The notes under the pieces: generated by a model
What the model was told of the DNA's origin: nothing
Seen by the model: only the letters and a program-made list of their open reading frames with translations
Databases searched by the model: none
NCBI GenBank assembly: GCA_949316495.1
Contig: OX439001.1
Location: 35,843,523-35,907,522 of the forward strand
DNA from: Amphiduros pacificus
Lineage: Eukaryota > Annelida > Polychaeta > Phyllodocida > Hesionidae
Direction of reading: 5' to 3'
Length of the DNA: 64,000 bases
Translations under genes and position numbers: made by a program
Shown here: positions 14,001-29,000 of the stretch, piece by piece
Position numbering within the stretch: position 1 is the first letter of the stretch
Layout of the letters: the number at the start of each line of letters is the position of its first letter

Positions 14001-17000
14001 ATACTAATCACACCCAGACCAAATGTCCACTACCATAACTAAAAATAACTATGCAGGAATTTCACTGGAAAAAAAAAATCCTTTTTAGCTAAAAAAAAAA
14101 GTCTTGATGTATGACGCTTTTTCCAATTCCTTAAATCTGATTTTCATCCCCATAGGTGTATGCCAACTTAAAAAGCAAAAATGTGTAAAATTGGCCGCGA
14201 TAATTTGAAGCTCAACTCCAGGTGTTTGCAATGTTAATCCGTAATAACCAGATCCATATTTAAAATCATTTTAAAGTTCACGGTGATTCTAGTTTAAAGT
14301 TTGAGTTTATTCTGCTTCTCTCTGAAAGCTAAAGAGATATGAATCTACAATTTTGAAGGAGATTATTTCTGGGATTATACAAAAATTATAAATTAAAATT
14401 GCTGAGGTTTCAGGTAGAAAGCTCTAAAAACAGATAATGGTGATCATGATTTGCAGAATATGATATTATTATACATAGGAATCACAAACATACTTACTGT
14501 GAATAATACAAAATATTTCTGGTTATTTTCTCCTACACAGTTGTTGACCCACGGACAGTGGTGGTCCATTTTACGTATACATCTTCTACATACACTGCAA
14601 AGACAAACATTTCTATATAAGCAATTATTCACTTAAAATCTTGTAGATCAATAAATTCATGTCTCAACAAAAAATAAACGAATAAACCAAAGCTTTTCTT
14701 ACATATCAGATGACAAAACAAAAGCAATATGAAATTAGATATTGCATTAGATATCAAATCTTGTTTTACATTAAAATTGGTAAAAGTATATATGAAAAAC
14801 ACATTATTACAAAAACAAGGCATAAATGCTTTTAGATGAAAACATTATCCTTTTAAAACAAGGAATGTCCAATCTACGTGATATGTTTACCCAACAATCA
14901 TGTTTATATCTAATGGCATCTTTATGTGTGCGACTCCCACAAATGCAAACACAGATATTGTTTTCAGCAACAAGTTCTTATGTTACATAAATCGAGAAGA
15001 CACTAAACAAGTTTTTTTTTTTTTTTTTTTTTTTTTAAAGCCTACCGTATTTACTCGTATATAAGACGAGGTTTTTTTCCAAAAACTCTTAGTAAAAGCT
15101 TAGGGGGTCGTCTTATACACGAGAGCAGTCTTATACTCGAATATTTACGGTAAAACGTAAATACGATGTTCATATTTTCGAAATAACGAATATCAGACGT
15201 AGCAGATTGATTTTAATTGCGTTTTAAATGATAAATAAAGGTATTTACCCAATATTATTGGTCTATTATTTCAAAACGCTTTGTTTTGACTTTGTTCTCA
15301 CTGATTCCAATTATCAGCGTTCAGTTTTGCGTTTCGTCATTGTCTCCACTGCTTTGAGTCGTGTCTTCCCTTTTTGATTGCGTTTTAAATGATAAATAAA
15401 GGTATTTACCCAATATTATCACAAATTGTTCGAGAACAGAACAATACCATCAATCCATTTAAAACGCAATTAAAATCGATCCACGTGTGAAAGCATTTCT
15501 GTCAACAAGGGAAGACACGACTCAAAGCAGTGGAAACAATGACGAGATGCAAAACTGTGAACGCTGATAATTGAAATCAGTGAAAACAAAGTTAAAACAA
15601 AGCATTTTGAAATAATATGTTTTAAATGATATATAAAGGTAAAAACAAGAGCCTCTTCCCGTCACTTCCGCCTTTCAAAATTGCGACCACGTGTTGCGTT
15701 GAGTCGTGCCCCCGGGGTCGTGTCTTCCCTTCTTGACAGAAATGCCTTCACACGTGGATCGGTTTTAATTGCGTTTTAAATGATAAATAAAGGTATTTAC
15801 CCAATATTATCACAAATTATGCTTCGCCGGTCGAGAGTTTATCCATGAAGTAAAACGTAAATATCATGTACGTGACGTCCCGTTAATTCACGTCTGCAAC
15901 ACGAGGAGAAGCCAGGGATCCATCATTGCGCAATATATTAATATTTCAATGCGTGTTAAGTAGGCTCTGATCGTTTTCGCGCCAAAAATAAGAGCTTGTC
16001 CCCGTCACTCCAGCTTTTTAAAATGACGACCTCGTATTGCGTAATGCATGTTAAATGGATGAATGGTTTTGTTCTCTTCTCGACCTGCAAAGCGTATTTT
16101 GTGTTTATATTGGGTATATACTTTTATTTATCATTTAAAATGCAAATCTGCAAAGTCAATGATCACATGACTTGTGAGTCACGTGGTCAATCGATCCGCT
16201 ACTTCACGGACATCGTATTTACGTTTTACTTTTACTTCTATGTCTATTAAAATTATTTATCATTTAAAGGTATTTACCCAATATTATTTCGAAACGCTTT
16301 GTTTTGACTTTGTTCTCACTGATTCCAATTATCAGCGTTCACAGTTTTGCATTTCGTCTTTGTTTCCACTGCTTTGAGTCGTGTCTTCCCTGTTGACAGA
16401 AATGCTTTCACACGTGGATCGATTTTAATTGCGTTTTAAATGATAAATAAAGGTATGTACTTAATATTATCACAGTTACGTCGAGAATTTCTCCACATCA
16501 TTGATTTTAGCCTCAAAACAAAGCGTTTTCATTATTTATCATTTGAAATGCAATTAAAATCGATCTGCGTGTGAAAGAATTTCTGTCAACAAGGAAGACA
16601 CGACTCAGCGCAACACGTGGTCGCAATTTTGAAAGGCGGAAGTGACGGGAAGAGGCTCTTGTTTTTAGCGCGAAAACGATTGTTAATATATTGCGCAATA
16701 ATGGATGGTTTTGTTCTGTTCTCGACCTGCAAAACGTAATTTGTGATAATATTATGTACATACCTTTATTTATCATTTAAAACGCAATCAAAATCGATCA
16801 GCTTTGATATCCGTTATTTCGAAAATATGAACATCGTATTTACCGTATTTACTCGTGTATAAGACGTCTAATATCTTATATTTTAAGCATATTTACGTTT
16901 CACTTTTAAAATGACCACCAAGCTTCAGCTTAAGCTTGAATGGTAGCAGAGCCGATATCTCTTGAAAAACCAACTCGTCTTATATTCGGAAATTGTTTTT

Positions 17001-20000
17001 TTTCAACAAAATAAGCTCAATTTTGGGGGGTCGTCTTATACACGAGTCGTCTTATACACGAGTAAATACGGTAATCATCCCGATGTAATACAGTAGAAAT
17101 AATCAATTCTGCCTTAGAAGCTAAGCCGGGAGTTGTCTGAGCAATTCTTTCGACTCACCATGCTATTTGCCTGTGTCTATCCACAAGGCTAATGAGCCTA
17201 ACTGATCCCCAAACCTCACAGTGGTGCATCATCCTGTCTGGGACTTCACCAGATGTTAATTGTTTCGTGACAAGATAAACGAGAAAATATGTATCCTTTG
17301 ATATACAAAGCTTTTTGTCTTGCTTCTCCACTGAGCAAATGCACCGTTTCAGCTTGAAAGATTGTTGGAATAAATTTCAATGTGAAAGTCATTGTTGACA
17401 GGCAAATTGATGATAATGCAGATTCATCCTATTGTGAAAAAAGACAAGTATTTTCTCCATTAAACATGTATACCTCATCATTGCCTGTCAAATGCAGGCT
17501 TCTACTGAGGTTAGACTCCTGGGATGATACATCTAAAGAGCAGGTATATAACTCTCTACGGAAAAGCTGACAATCCTCTTCATGTGCATTTGCTTTTGGT
17601 ACAATGGATTCATATCATAACCACTGCATAACAAGAACATATCTCTTTAAAAAAAAGACAATATTTAAACTCTGCTTTGTGATTTTGTGTGATTATATCA
17701 AAATAGCAATAAAAGCCTTTATATGTCATTTCCCTATTTCAAATCTACTTGAAAATTTATCTCCATAAAACGTAACATATCCTATCGTCCTATGTAAAAA
17801 GGCAAACCAATTACAACTTTTTAAGGAAAGTTTGACATTTTTGTATTTTTTTTCTAATCCTTATTTGGGGCAAAATTCCCTTTTACTAGAATAATGGAAG
17901 CGTTCTTCAGACATGAACACATTGGGAACAGTATGGGACTTGACAATTTTTCACAGCTGAAGCTGGAATTAACTAATAAATATCAACTAATTAACTAACA
18001 CTCATTTTTTTTAAAGCAAGAATTTCTCATTTTCTCAATAAAGTCTTTGGACAAGTATAAACACAGGCATCAAAACAATTCTTTATGCTTTTCCCACCAA
18101 AATCTATGTAGTGATTAATCTACTTGACTCTTAAAAACGATAACAAAGTCACAGTCTTGCCCATCAGAGGCATACACACATCTGCTGAGAAAAACATGGT
18201 AAAAGAACCCAATAGAGTTTTAATAACGGTAATTCATACATATACAAGGTAAAGCAAAAGAAATGTTCACTTGTATTTACAAGTATATTGGTTAGATATC
18301 CAAGGACAAAGATATCAATCTGTGCATGGAGAGTGTCACTATTATCTTACCATGCTTATGTCACACTGGCAGGAAAGCAGATATTTCCCAGACTAATAGT
18401 GGATAAAGGAAGTTATGGAAATACACAAGTGTTATTGAAATGAGATTCCAAGCACAGTTCTCCAGCTCCTAAACATCTTTCCGGCCCCTTTTACAGAGGT
18501 GATAATGACACTCACAATTTGTGATCAAAGCTCATTAGGTAACAAGCTTGTCAATTTGATCGTTTCCGCAGGACTTACTGTGGATTATCAGTAATCAGGC
18601 AATAAATCAAAGAATTGCCTCATTCGGTAACCACGGAAACAAAGATACCAGAGGAGTGAAATATCCTTACTGACATAGTAACCCTATCTTGTTGTCATAA
18701 GATATGTAACTAAATTCAGTCTAATAAAAGGGGTATCATAATTATCAGTATCATTTATCACGTACCTACATTGCTGCCCCGATATTTGTCCACTGAAAAT
18801 GTATTGGGGCCTCTGTCTAAAACCCTGGCAATAAAACCTAAGGTTATTGCCCGAGTTTTGTGCCTGATTTTGATACTGTATAACGTCATATCTTGGCACT
18901 TCATGGAGTTATATTTTGAGGTCATTATGATATTTCTTACATGTATATAACCATCTATAACTGATGGTTCAAAACTACAGGATCTAGGTGTGTGATAAAA
19001 TGCTTATGTCCCTGATAACAGATTATGTCCCTCAGTCTGGGACGGGGAGCCTTCTACCTGACCGATCGCACCAAAATCAGGGATATGGTCAAGGTAATCA
19101 AATAATGAGTATTTCACAAAATTCAAGCTATCAGTGATTTGCTAAGGTTTAATGCGTGCACATAAAGGTGATTGGCACAAACAAAAGTCTCACCCAGAAC
19201 ATTAATAAAAGTATTATTGCATTATATCAATGTCGGACAACCTCTATTTCATCAGTGAAATTATTTTAAAATTAGTACATCAATCGCTTTTTTCCTTTGA
19301 CATTGTCCTGATAAAATCTAAATAAAACAAAACTGCTATATCTTATATGAGGTAAAGGTGATTACAACTGATGACTTACTTTGTCAAATATCACTTGTTT
19401 CAGTCATGTAATTAATGAAATTTAATTTCATGGTGCAATTCCTTTGAAATGTTTGTTCCTAAAGGTATTTTATAAGTGTGGTAATATTTGGATCAACCTC
19501 ATGTAATGGCTTGTTACAAATGTAATTATCACTTAATGTAAATTCTATAATTGATTCTGAGAAAAACTCAATGTTCAAATGCAATTACTGAGCATAATGA
19601 TGTTGAGATTTATGTTTCCCTAGCTTTCAGTTTTCAATATTTTGGTTATGTTATCTTTGCATCACAAACGACTAAATGTACATGTTTCTTCAAAATTCAA
19701 ATGAATCAATTCCCTATCCTTTTTTCACAATTATTGAAGAGATTTTAAGAGAGATGTTGAAAGGTGTAAATGATGTGGATCTTATGAATAATCCAAATAA
19801 CAAACCATATAAAACAAATCTTCAACGAATCTTCAACAGATATGTTCATGTTAATTTTGACCAAGCAGATGGATGAATTGTTTCGACTAATGCTTGAATG
19901 AATTAAATGACAGAATTATGCAGATCTCCTTATTAGAACGTTATCTCATCATTCTTGTGTTTTAATTGCAAAGAGGATGTTTAAAATTATGAGGAATAAA

Positions 20001-23000
20001 ATGAAGCGATGGGAAAGGGATTTAACTAAATAATTAATTATGCAATTTGTATTTGTTATAATTGTTCTCTTTGTTTAACTTGCATCTATCATTGGTCTGA
20101 GAACAATTTATGGGGATCCAAATTTTGAGATAAAACTGAAAAAGAGCGATCCAACTCTGACAGATATCTCCTTTAAGCTGTTTTAATTATAGTGATCAAT
20201 TTGCTCCTAAAACGGCAGCATTTTGGATGCCATAAAATTGACAATTATTTCACAAGAAGAAGTTAAAACTTAAAGCCAACTCCTGTAAGTTTCTAGGAAC
20301 TCTTAAAAATGTAAAAAGCAAATTCTCTATTTAAAGTGCAGCTCTGGGTTTCATCCAAAATCAGACTCAATAAGACTTTTATGCTAAATTAGATTTGATC
20401 ATTTCTTGAACCAAAGAATGAGCGGTTTTTATTTTAAATCCTGTCAGACCTTTTGTTTTTTGAGACTTTTCAAGCTTGTTGGGATTCACAATTCCATTAT
20501 AAAATGCCAAGTCTGACATTAAGCAGGGCCCAGATTACTGCATCAGGGATTGTCATTGCAAACCTCAAGTATCTTCAAGAACATCATATTTTATCTTATC
20601 AAACCCTTCACTGAGGTACACAACATGGCAAGTTCAAATAAAACATGCATCTTTTTCATAATAGAAAAGATTACATCCCAATTTCATAAGGTTTCGCATG
20701 TTAACAATATTGACAATGCATTTAAAAAACATGATGATAGGCACCTATTACAGATATCATCAAGTGTTTTAAATTCTCTCTTATTTGTGGGTTGATTAAG
20801 AGGACATGGCCAAAGAAATAAGGTTTTTTTTGGTTATCTTGATTATTGCACTGATATATCTGGCTGGTTTGTTGAGAGCAATGTGATCCCATCTTCTGCC
20901 TCACTGACTGGCCTAACAAGAGTAGAAGCCCCATGGCAGAATCCAACATTCAATTATACTACATGATGTAAGCCCCATGACAGGATCCAACATTCAATTT
21001 TGTCATGATTTAAGCCCCATGAGAGAATCCAACATTCAATCATACCACGTGATTTAAGCCCCATGGCGGAATCCAACATTCAATTTAAGAATGAGCCAAG
21101 CCTCGTGAGAGAATCCAACGTTCAATTATGCCACAAGTGAAACCCCCTGACAGAATCCAAAATTTAATTACACAATACGAGTTAAGCCTCATAAAAGGTT
21201 CAGTTATCTCATGAGTTAAGTCCCATGACAGGATCCAATTTTCAATCATACCACATGAATTATGCCCAATGACAGGATCCATATACCATATATTCCATGA
21301 CCAAGTCCCATTACAGGATATATCCATATATGCCATGATTAATGCCTCAGTCACATTTGCACCAGGTGCCAGCCGGGAAGTAACAATCGGCCGACTTCCC
21401 AGTATGCCGGGCGCCGGGGAGTTTATCAGCAACGATCTGAGAGATGCCGTAGCTGTGGTCACATTATTAAAGGGCACCGCACGGCACGTGCAAGATTGAA
21501 TGGCGCAGATGTCTGTAGGACATCCTAAAGACATCTAGATCATTGACAGACGTCTGAAGGACATCCTAAATACGTCTATATGATATCGTACGGAGCCTGT
21601 TGGATCATCTGACGATGGCCTGTGAACACATGAAATATAAAAAAAATCCTATTTTCACCACACGATGCCACCGGCAGCCGTAAGATAATCTGCTGATGTG
21701 CCTGCGGGACACTGCCGGGACCCTGCCGTGTACTTTAAGATGATATTTGCTTATAAGACATCGGGGAAACGCCGGCAACTTTTATGTTGCAGCTAAAAGT
21801 TCCCCATGACCCGACCGACGTCTTAAAGATGTCCAATTGTGGCCGATGATCTCCCGGTGCCCACAAGACAATCTGAACTGCCAGCCGATTTTGTTAAAAA
21901 AAAAAAACACCATCGGCCGGGCATCTTTACTGAAATTGGCTCAAATGTGACTAAGGCATAAGTCCCATTACAGGATACAATGATGAATGTTTAAGTTATG
22001 CACCATGACAGGGTTTATCACCACATTCTACTCCAGAAGTTGTAGCTATGTAAAACATAACCCCCTAAACTGATTGATAGGTCTGCTGACTTGAATGAAA
22101 ACACATGAACAGTGTAACTAGCAAACAAGTTACGGTTTCCATACATGATCCCAATTCAGTTTTGATGAAATATTTATTGGTATCTTGTTTTTCATATCTG
22201 TTTTTCATATCAACAAACTCATTCAATATTTTTACAGTACTTAGAGTTATGGGAAGTGTTAATTATTTGGCACATTTTGAAACATCTTCTGCTTGTCCTT
22301 TATCAATGCAATATTTTTATGGTATCATTATGTGGTCTATGGGGATACTTGTACCAAAGAAAATCACATTGACGTATCAAATATAGCTACAGTTGTTTTC
22401 ATGTTATCCAGCAGGATCCTCTGCCAAACCTACCAAAGTCTCATTCAATAAATCTGTTGACATTTTTGCATACCAAGTATGAAGTTCCTCCTGTAAGCGG
22501 TTGCTGAGATAGGCTCCACACAAAATTTGTGACCTTAAGGTCACTGCATTAAGGTCAACGGGTGCAGGGGCAAAAATAACTGACAGTACACAACTCAGTG
22601 TTCACCAAAAGTCGTCAGCCCTTCTGACATTTCTGATGTTTTATCACAAAGTCCGGCCAAGTATAGCATTCCCATCTGTCTATTTGTCTGCCGCCATGTC
22701 AAACCAACCTGTTGTTGTGCGTGTTGGCATTTTTCAACTTGTATATTGCAGCAGGAATAATTTGGCATTCGTCTGCTTCTTTTTTTCTGCAGACTCTGCA
22801 GGCCAGTCCAGTTGCTTTTCACCCATTTAAAAGATATTCACATTAATCACACACCTCCTACAAAGCACTGAGTACTTCAGTACAACTACAAAATTTGTGA
22901 CCTCAAGGCCACTGCAATAAGGTCAATGGTGACATCACTAAGATCTGAAGGAATCTGAATCTTCACCTCTATGTCTACCTCTGTATAAAATTTGATTCAC

Positions 23001-26000
23001 ATATTACTGGTAGTTTGGGAGAAGAAAATTTTTAAAGAAAATGTTGACAGACGGATAGACAGATGGACAGACAATTTCCCCACTCCTAAAGCTCTACAAC
23101 TTCAAAAAAGTCTGCAGAGCTAAAAAGCTCATTACTAAATTTTATAGACATGAGTTACCCCCAGGTTTTATTTATGATTTCGTAACAAGGATGATAATTC
23201 CCTTTGAGTCTTTCACTGTATTTGATTAGGTCCATCATGTTGGCCCCCTGAAGAGTCCATCAAATTCTCTTATAATATATGACAATATTAAGATGCATCA
23301 ATTCAAATGTTAAACAAAAGTCATGTGCTGTAAGGTCTTTTGATAAGAACCACAGATATTATATGGTGTAACTACTGACTCACTTCTTGTCATGGGTCCC
23401 AAAGCCATCCATATTGCAAACATAAAGACAAAAGGAATCTGGAATTTGATTTATGACATGCAGTCAACCTGAGAATGTCAATCGCTCTATCACTGCGCAG
23501 CTGTGCAGTGGCCATGAAATTCCATTTATTAAAGATTCCGTAATTCTCTAAGACTGATAATATTGATGTTTCATTAGGGAACAGATGGAAAAACTTGGTT
23601 GTCAAAATAATTTTTCTTCCTAATTGATGAAAAGTGACTTTTTACAATGTGCTTTATTGATATTTCAGAAGTATTTCTTTACAAAAGACTGAGGTGTAAC
23701 ACACATTATGTACATGTATATTGGTATGGTGTCTTAAATTACAGCACATTTTGAAAGAATAAATCATCGGTTTGTGTGCTCCTGAAATGTGCTTCTGAAA
23801 ATCATGTAAACATATTGTGAAACCTTGCAAATATCATATTGTTCAACTGGTTTATTTTATGATGAATCCTTTATGGTGCCGTCACACAGTAACGTAACGT
23901 GTGGAACAAGTAGCCGTTTTATAAATCTTGATGTTGTGTAAAAAAAATACACCAAAAACGTTAGAGAAAATTATATATATATAGAATTAGAGAATTTACC
24001 AATATTAGAGAATTTACCAATATTAGCGAATTTAATCAATATTAGAGAATTTAATCCAAGATTTCCAATGAATACCAGTGCCTACTGTGATATTATAACA
24101 TTTCTTATATCCCAATCCCAACATCACGACCTTGGACCACAGGGAAGATTACAAAATATTCTGTTTCTTTTTTATATTCTGCTTTCATTGCTCTCCATGT
24201 CAAATATTCTCCACAGACTGAGAGATTATTCTAAATTATTCAATATCCCTTTGTAATAAACATGATTAATCTGGCATAAAGATAAGAATTCTTCCAGCAG
24301 GAAGTAAATGAAGCTCCAAGATCGACACTTCCACTGTCAATATATCTCCCTTTTACATTCTAATAATCTTAAAACTTATATGCTATTCATATATAAATCT
24401 ATGGTATTTCTGCCAGAAATATTATTTGATGATTAAAAATATCTGATCATTTTGACAGAGGTTTGGTGTCTTGTTTAGTTACAATGCTTCACTATCTCCA
24501 GATGAAGTGATGTCTCGTCACACATTCATTAAGTCCTGGCAGAAGGGGATGCGATAGATGATTGGTTGGCCCTAATGATGACAGGGAGGGTGGAGCATTG
24601 TGTGGACAGCTGCCCTGCATATAATCCCTCAGTCACCTCCTCCGTGACATGCAGGTGACAAGCCACATACATAATACCTCTGTCAGTTGACAAGCACTCT
24701 ATCCGCATTGTAACTCTGTAGGTGACAAGCCCTGCATATAAACACCCAGTCTGAATCTCTCATCCCCTCTGTGGCATGTAGGTGACGAGCCCTGCATATA
24801 ATCACCCAGTATGCCTCTCTCATCCCCTCTGTGGCATGTAGGTGACAAGCCCTGCATATAATCACCCGGTCTGCCTCTCTTCCCCTCTGTGGCATGTAGG
24901 TGACAAGCTCTGCATATAATCACCCAGTCTGCCTCTCTCACCCCCTCTGTGGCATGTAGGTGACAAGCCCTGCATATAATCACCCGGTCTGCCTCTCTCA
25001 CCCCCTCTGTGGCATGTAGGTGACAAGCCCTGCATATAATCACCCAGTCTGCCTCGTTCATCCCCTCTGTGGCATGTAGGTGACAAGCCCTGCATATAAT
25101 CACCCAGTCTGCCTCTCTCACCCCCTCTGTGGCATGTAGGTGACAAGCCTTGCACATTATCACCCGGTCTGCCTCTCTCACCCCCTCTGTGGCATGTAGG
25201 TGACACGCCCTGCATATAATCACCCAGTCTGCCTCTCTCACCCCCTCTGTGGCATGTAGGTGACAAGCCCTGCACATAATCACCCGGTCTGCCTCTCTCA
25301 CCCCCTCTGTGGCATGTAGGTGACACGCCCTGCATAAAATCACCCGGTCTGCCTCTCTCACCCCCTCTGTGGCATGTAGGTGACACGCCCTGCATATAAT
25401 CACCCGGTCTGCCCCTCTCACCCCCTCTGTGGCATGTAGGTGACAAGCCCTGCATATAATCACCCAGTCTGCCTCTCTCACCCCCTCTGTGGCATGTAGG
25501 TGACAAGCCCTGCACATAATCACCCGGTCTGCCTCTCTCACCCCCTCTGTGGCATGTAGGTGACACGCCCTGCATAAAATCACCCGGTCTGCCCCTCTCA
25601 CCCCCAGTGTTTGCCAAAAGTCGTCGGCCCGTCGGACAAAGCCGGCCGTTATATCACATTGTCCGCCGATAATGACTGAAAACGGCGGCCAAATTGTCCG
25701 CCATTCTCTACCTGCGCAGTTTCTCATTGTAGTCATCACAAAAATACGTTTTATTGGTTCGTTTTTGGAGATTTTCGGTTGCCGCCATTTTGTAAAGTTT
25801 GAGCTATATCCGGGTCGTTACGTTTGTCCCCGCGTGATTATTGTCGCCGTGTTCACTCCTGTTCAAAAGTCGAGCACATTTTCGGGATTCGTACCCATTC
25901 AACAATTAAAAAACCGTGCACGACTTTACACATAAATCAAATGTGGTTCGTTATCTGGTCCCCTATCATTATTTCTAGTTCAAATTCATATTAAAAACGG

Positions 26001-29000
26001 CATGTACCAGTCAAAAAGCCTGAGAAGAGCAGACGACAATTTTACAACTTGGGGTATTCTTAGCTTTCTTTAAATGAATATTTGATTAATTTTCGAATAA
26101 GAAATGATCAGAAATATGTGTGTATGTAGATATGTAGGTAGGTAGGTAGGTAGGTATGTAGGATGGTATATAGGTAGATATGTAGGTAGGTATGTAGATA
26201 TGTAGGGTAGTAATACTAGTATGCAGGTAGATATGTAGGTAGGTATGTAGGTTGGTATGTACGTAGATATGTACGTAGACATGTAGGTTGGTATGTAGGT
26301 AGGTAGATATGTAGGTGGGTATGTAGATATGTACGTATGTAGATATGTGGGTAGGTATGTAGGTAGATATGTGGGTTGGTATGTAGGTAGGTTGGTATGT
26401 AGGTAGGCTGGTATGTAGGTTGGTATGTAGGTAGGTATGTAGGTTGGTATGTAGGTTTTATAAGCTGAATATCTGTCACAAGCGCGAAAAAGCCACAAAA
26501 TTAAGCACGAAAAAAGCACGCATTGAAATGTCTGATGGTGAAGACAAATGTCTGATGTTGGCTGGCTGAACATCAGACATATTGTCTGATGTGGGTCAAA
26601 AAGTTTTGGCGAACACTGCACCCCCTCTGTGGCATGTAGGTGACAAGCCCTGCATATAATCACCCGGTCTGCCTCTCTCACCCCCTCTGTGGCATGTAGG
26701 TGACACGCCCTGCATATAATCACCCGGTCTGCCCCTCTCACCCCCTCTGTGGCATGTAGGTGACAAGCCCTGCATATAATCACCCGGTCTGCCTCTCTCA
26801 CCCCCTCTGTGGCATGTAGGTGACACGCCCTGCATATAATCACCCAGTCTGCCTCTCTCACCCCCTCTGTGGCATGTAGGTGACAAGCCCTGCACATAAT
26901 CACCCGGTCTGCCTCTCTCACCCCCTCTGTGGCATGTAGGTGACAAGCCCTGCATATAATCACCCGGTCTGCCTCTCTCACCCCCTCTGTGGCATGTAGG
27001 TGACAAGCCCTGCATATAATCACCCAGTGCGCCTCTCTCACCCCCTCTGTGGCATGTAGGTGACAAGCCCTGCATATAATCACCCAGTATGCCTCTCTCA
27101 TCCCCTCTGTGGCATGTAGGTGACAAGCCCTGCATATAATCACCCAGTCTGCCTCTCTCACCCCCTCTGTGGCATGTAGGTGACAAGCCCTGCATATAAT
27201 CACCCAGTATTCCCTTTCACCTCTACTTGGTATCAATAATTTTACTGCCATCACCAAATCTTTACTGTCATCCTGTCCAGGTTCTCCTATCATAAAACAC
27301 TGGTCAATGACTCATTGGTGCACATTTTCATGATGAGCAATAAACTATTATAAACTCTCACATAAAAAAACAAACAAAAAATGTTTGGTCATAATTCATA
27401 TCTTTTATCATCTTTTAACATGGCAAAATCTAGCAGCAATAAAGATGAAGGCAAAAACTGCTATTAATTGGTGTTGCCTTTGATTATCAATTTTGTTTTC
27501 AAACTCAACATGTTCTATGTATAATTATGGATCAACACCAAATCTTACTAATGTATTGCCAGATACTGAGTGGGTTTACTCTTTGATTCACTAATGAGAA
27601 TGTGTGAAATGTAACGCTTGGATTACAGAAAATCAGATGAACCTCGCATCACATCAAGCCCATTCCTAAAACAGCGGACATGGCTTTGCAATTTAGGAAT
27701 AATATTTTCAGAATTAATGATGACAGCTGCACACGTTTAAGGTCTTTAAAAATTTAACACTTTAAGGGAAACATTTTCCATGTCTTCTTTTTCTGCGTCT
27801 TAATGTTGTGACTACCAAGCGAATATTTTGAATGCATGAGAGGTAATGTTTGATCTGGCAGACGAGACGGTGCAGAGAGGTTTCAGCACATTCTTTCTTC
27901 ATCCCCCGGTAACAATGCTACGAGTCTGTAATGACCTCCCTACCCCCATTATGCAGGCTCCGGCTCATTCTTCCCTCCACGAATGTTTGTTACGACCTCA
28001 TTCATTACACAAGAATTCAGAAAATCAAAGACACGCTCTGCATTTCACATGCTTTATTATCTACTGGTGTAAATCGGTATTTTTCCTCCTGCGACAACAT
28101 TGTATTTGTTAATGCAAATTACATTAGGCAAAGAGTTTGAAATAAAAGCCGAATTTTTAGGTTCATATACAAGAATCAAAAGTCATATGATGAGATGAAG
28201 AGTTTTTATCCAACTTGGCGAGAAGGGTAAACACATCTTAATAACCACCTGTCGTGTCAACAAGTACAAACTCTCAAATTCTGCATAAACTTGAAGCCTA
28301 TTAAAACAAGGGGAGAAGATTCAGGAGAGCTTCCTTCCCGCGGGAAAGTGCATGCCTAGTTTTAATATTGAGATATGAGCTGGCTAATTTTGTGAAGATA
28401 ACACCACAGTTCATCATTCTAAAACCAAATTTCAACAGTAAATACTAGTGGTTATTGGTTAAGCATGCACTATCATTGCATCAAACTCAAAATGATTTTT
28501 AATATATTTGTTCCTTAAAATAATACATCACTGCTCAACTTTAGCTCTTCATTTCTGCCTTAAAACCACATTTAAATCTGGTGTGGAAGCCTTCTCATAT
28601 TTATGTACTTCCAGGCCTCATTACACCAAAACAGGTTGATACATTTCCGCAATGCGCATATTTCAAGCTACTCAATTTCACATTTTATGGGCAAGGCGTC
28701 ACATTTTGGTGAAGCTAATCTGATATGTATTGGGATTTAGGTACTTATTTACATTTGATTGACTCCATCACACTGCAGCGCCCATCGTTTCTACATATAT
28801 CCAGCAAATGTAGCGCCGTAAATGCCACAGCAGCCAATCCACTCAGCGACGCCCAATAGGAGGGCAGGCGTGGCACTTTGATGCCTTCACCTCATAGAGC
28901 AAACATGGCTGGTTGCGATGAAGCCTGGCGTTGCACATTACCTCTGATCCAACCTCTCTCTGTTTGCTCACCTAAATCCTCGCGACACAACAACCTACTT

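Noticed and set aside
17205-17235. Minus-strand [11 protein letters not shown] as a possible DHHC zinc-finger exon
   Set aside because: One residue too many, no upstream Cys pair, no splice sites; the true exon was found at 33,042-32,918.
25672-25935. 87-codon plus-strand frame in the inserted TIR element as a transposase remnant
   Set aside because: No DDE-type motif or zinc finger could be recognised.
24699-27293. Long minus-strand open frames (up to 407 codons) of [10 protein letters not shown] repeats
   Set aside because: They exist only because the 60-base minisatellite has a period divisible by three and no stop in the unit; two frames are open at once and the frame ends in a GTAG microsatellite.
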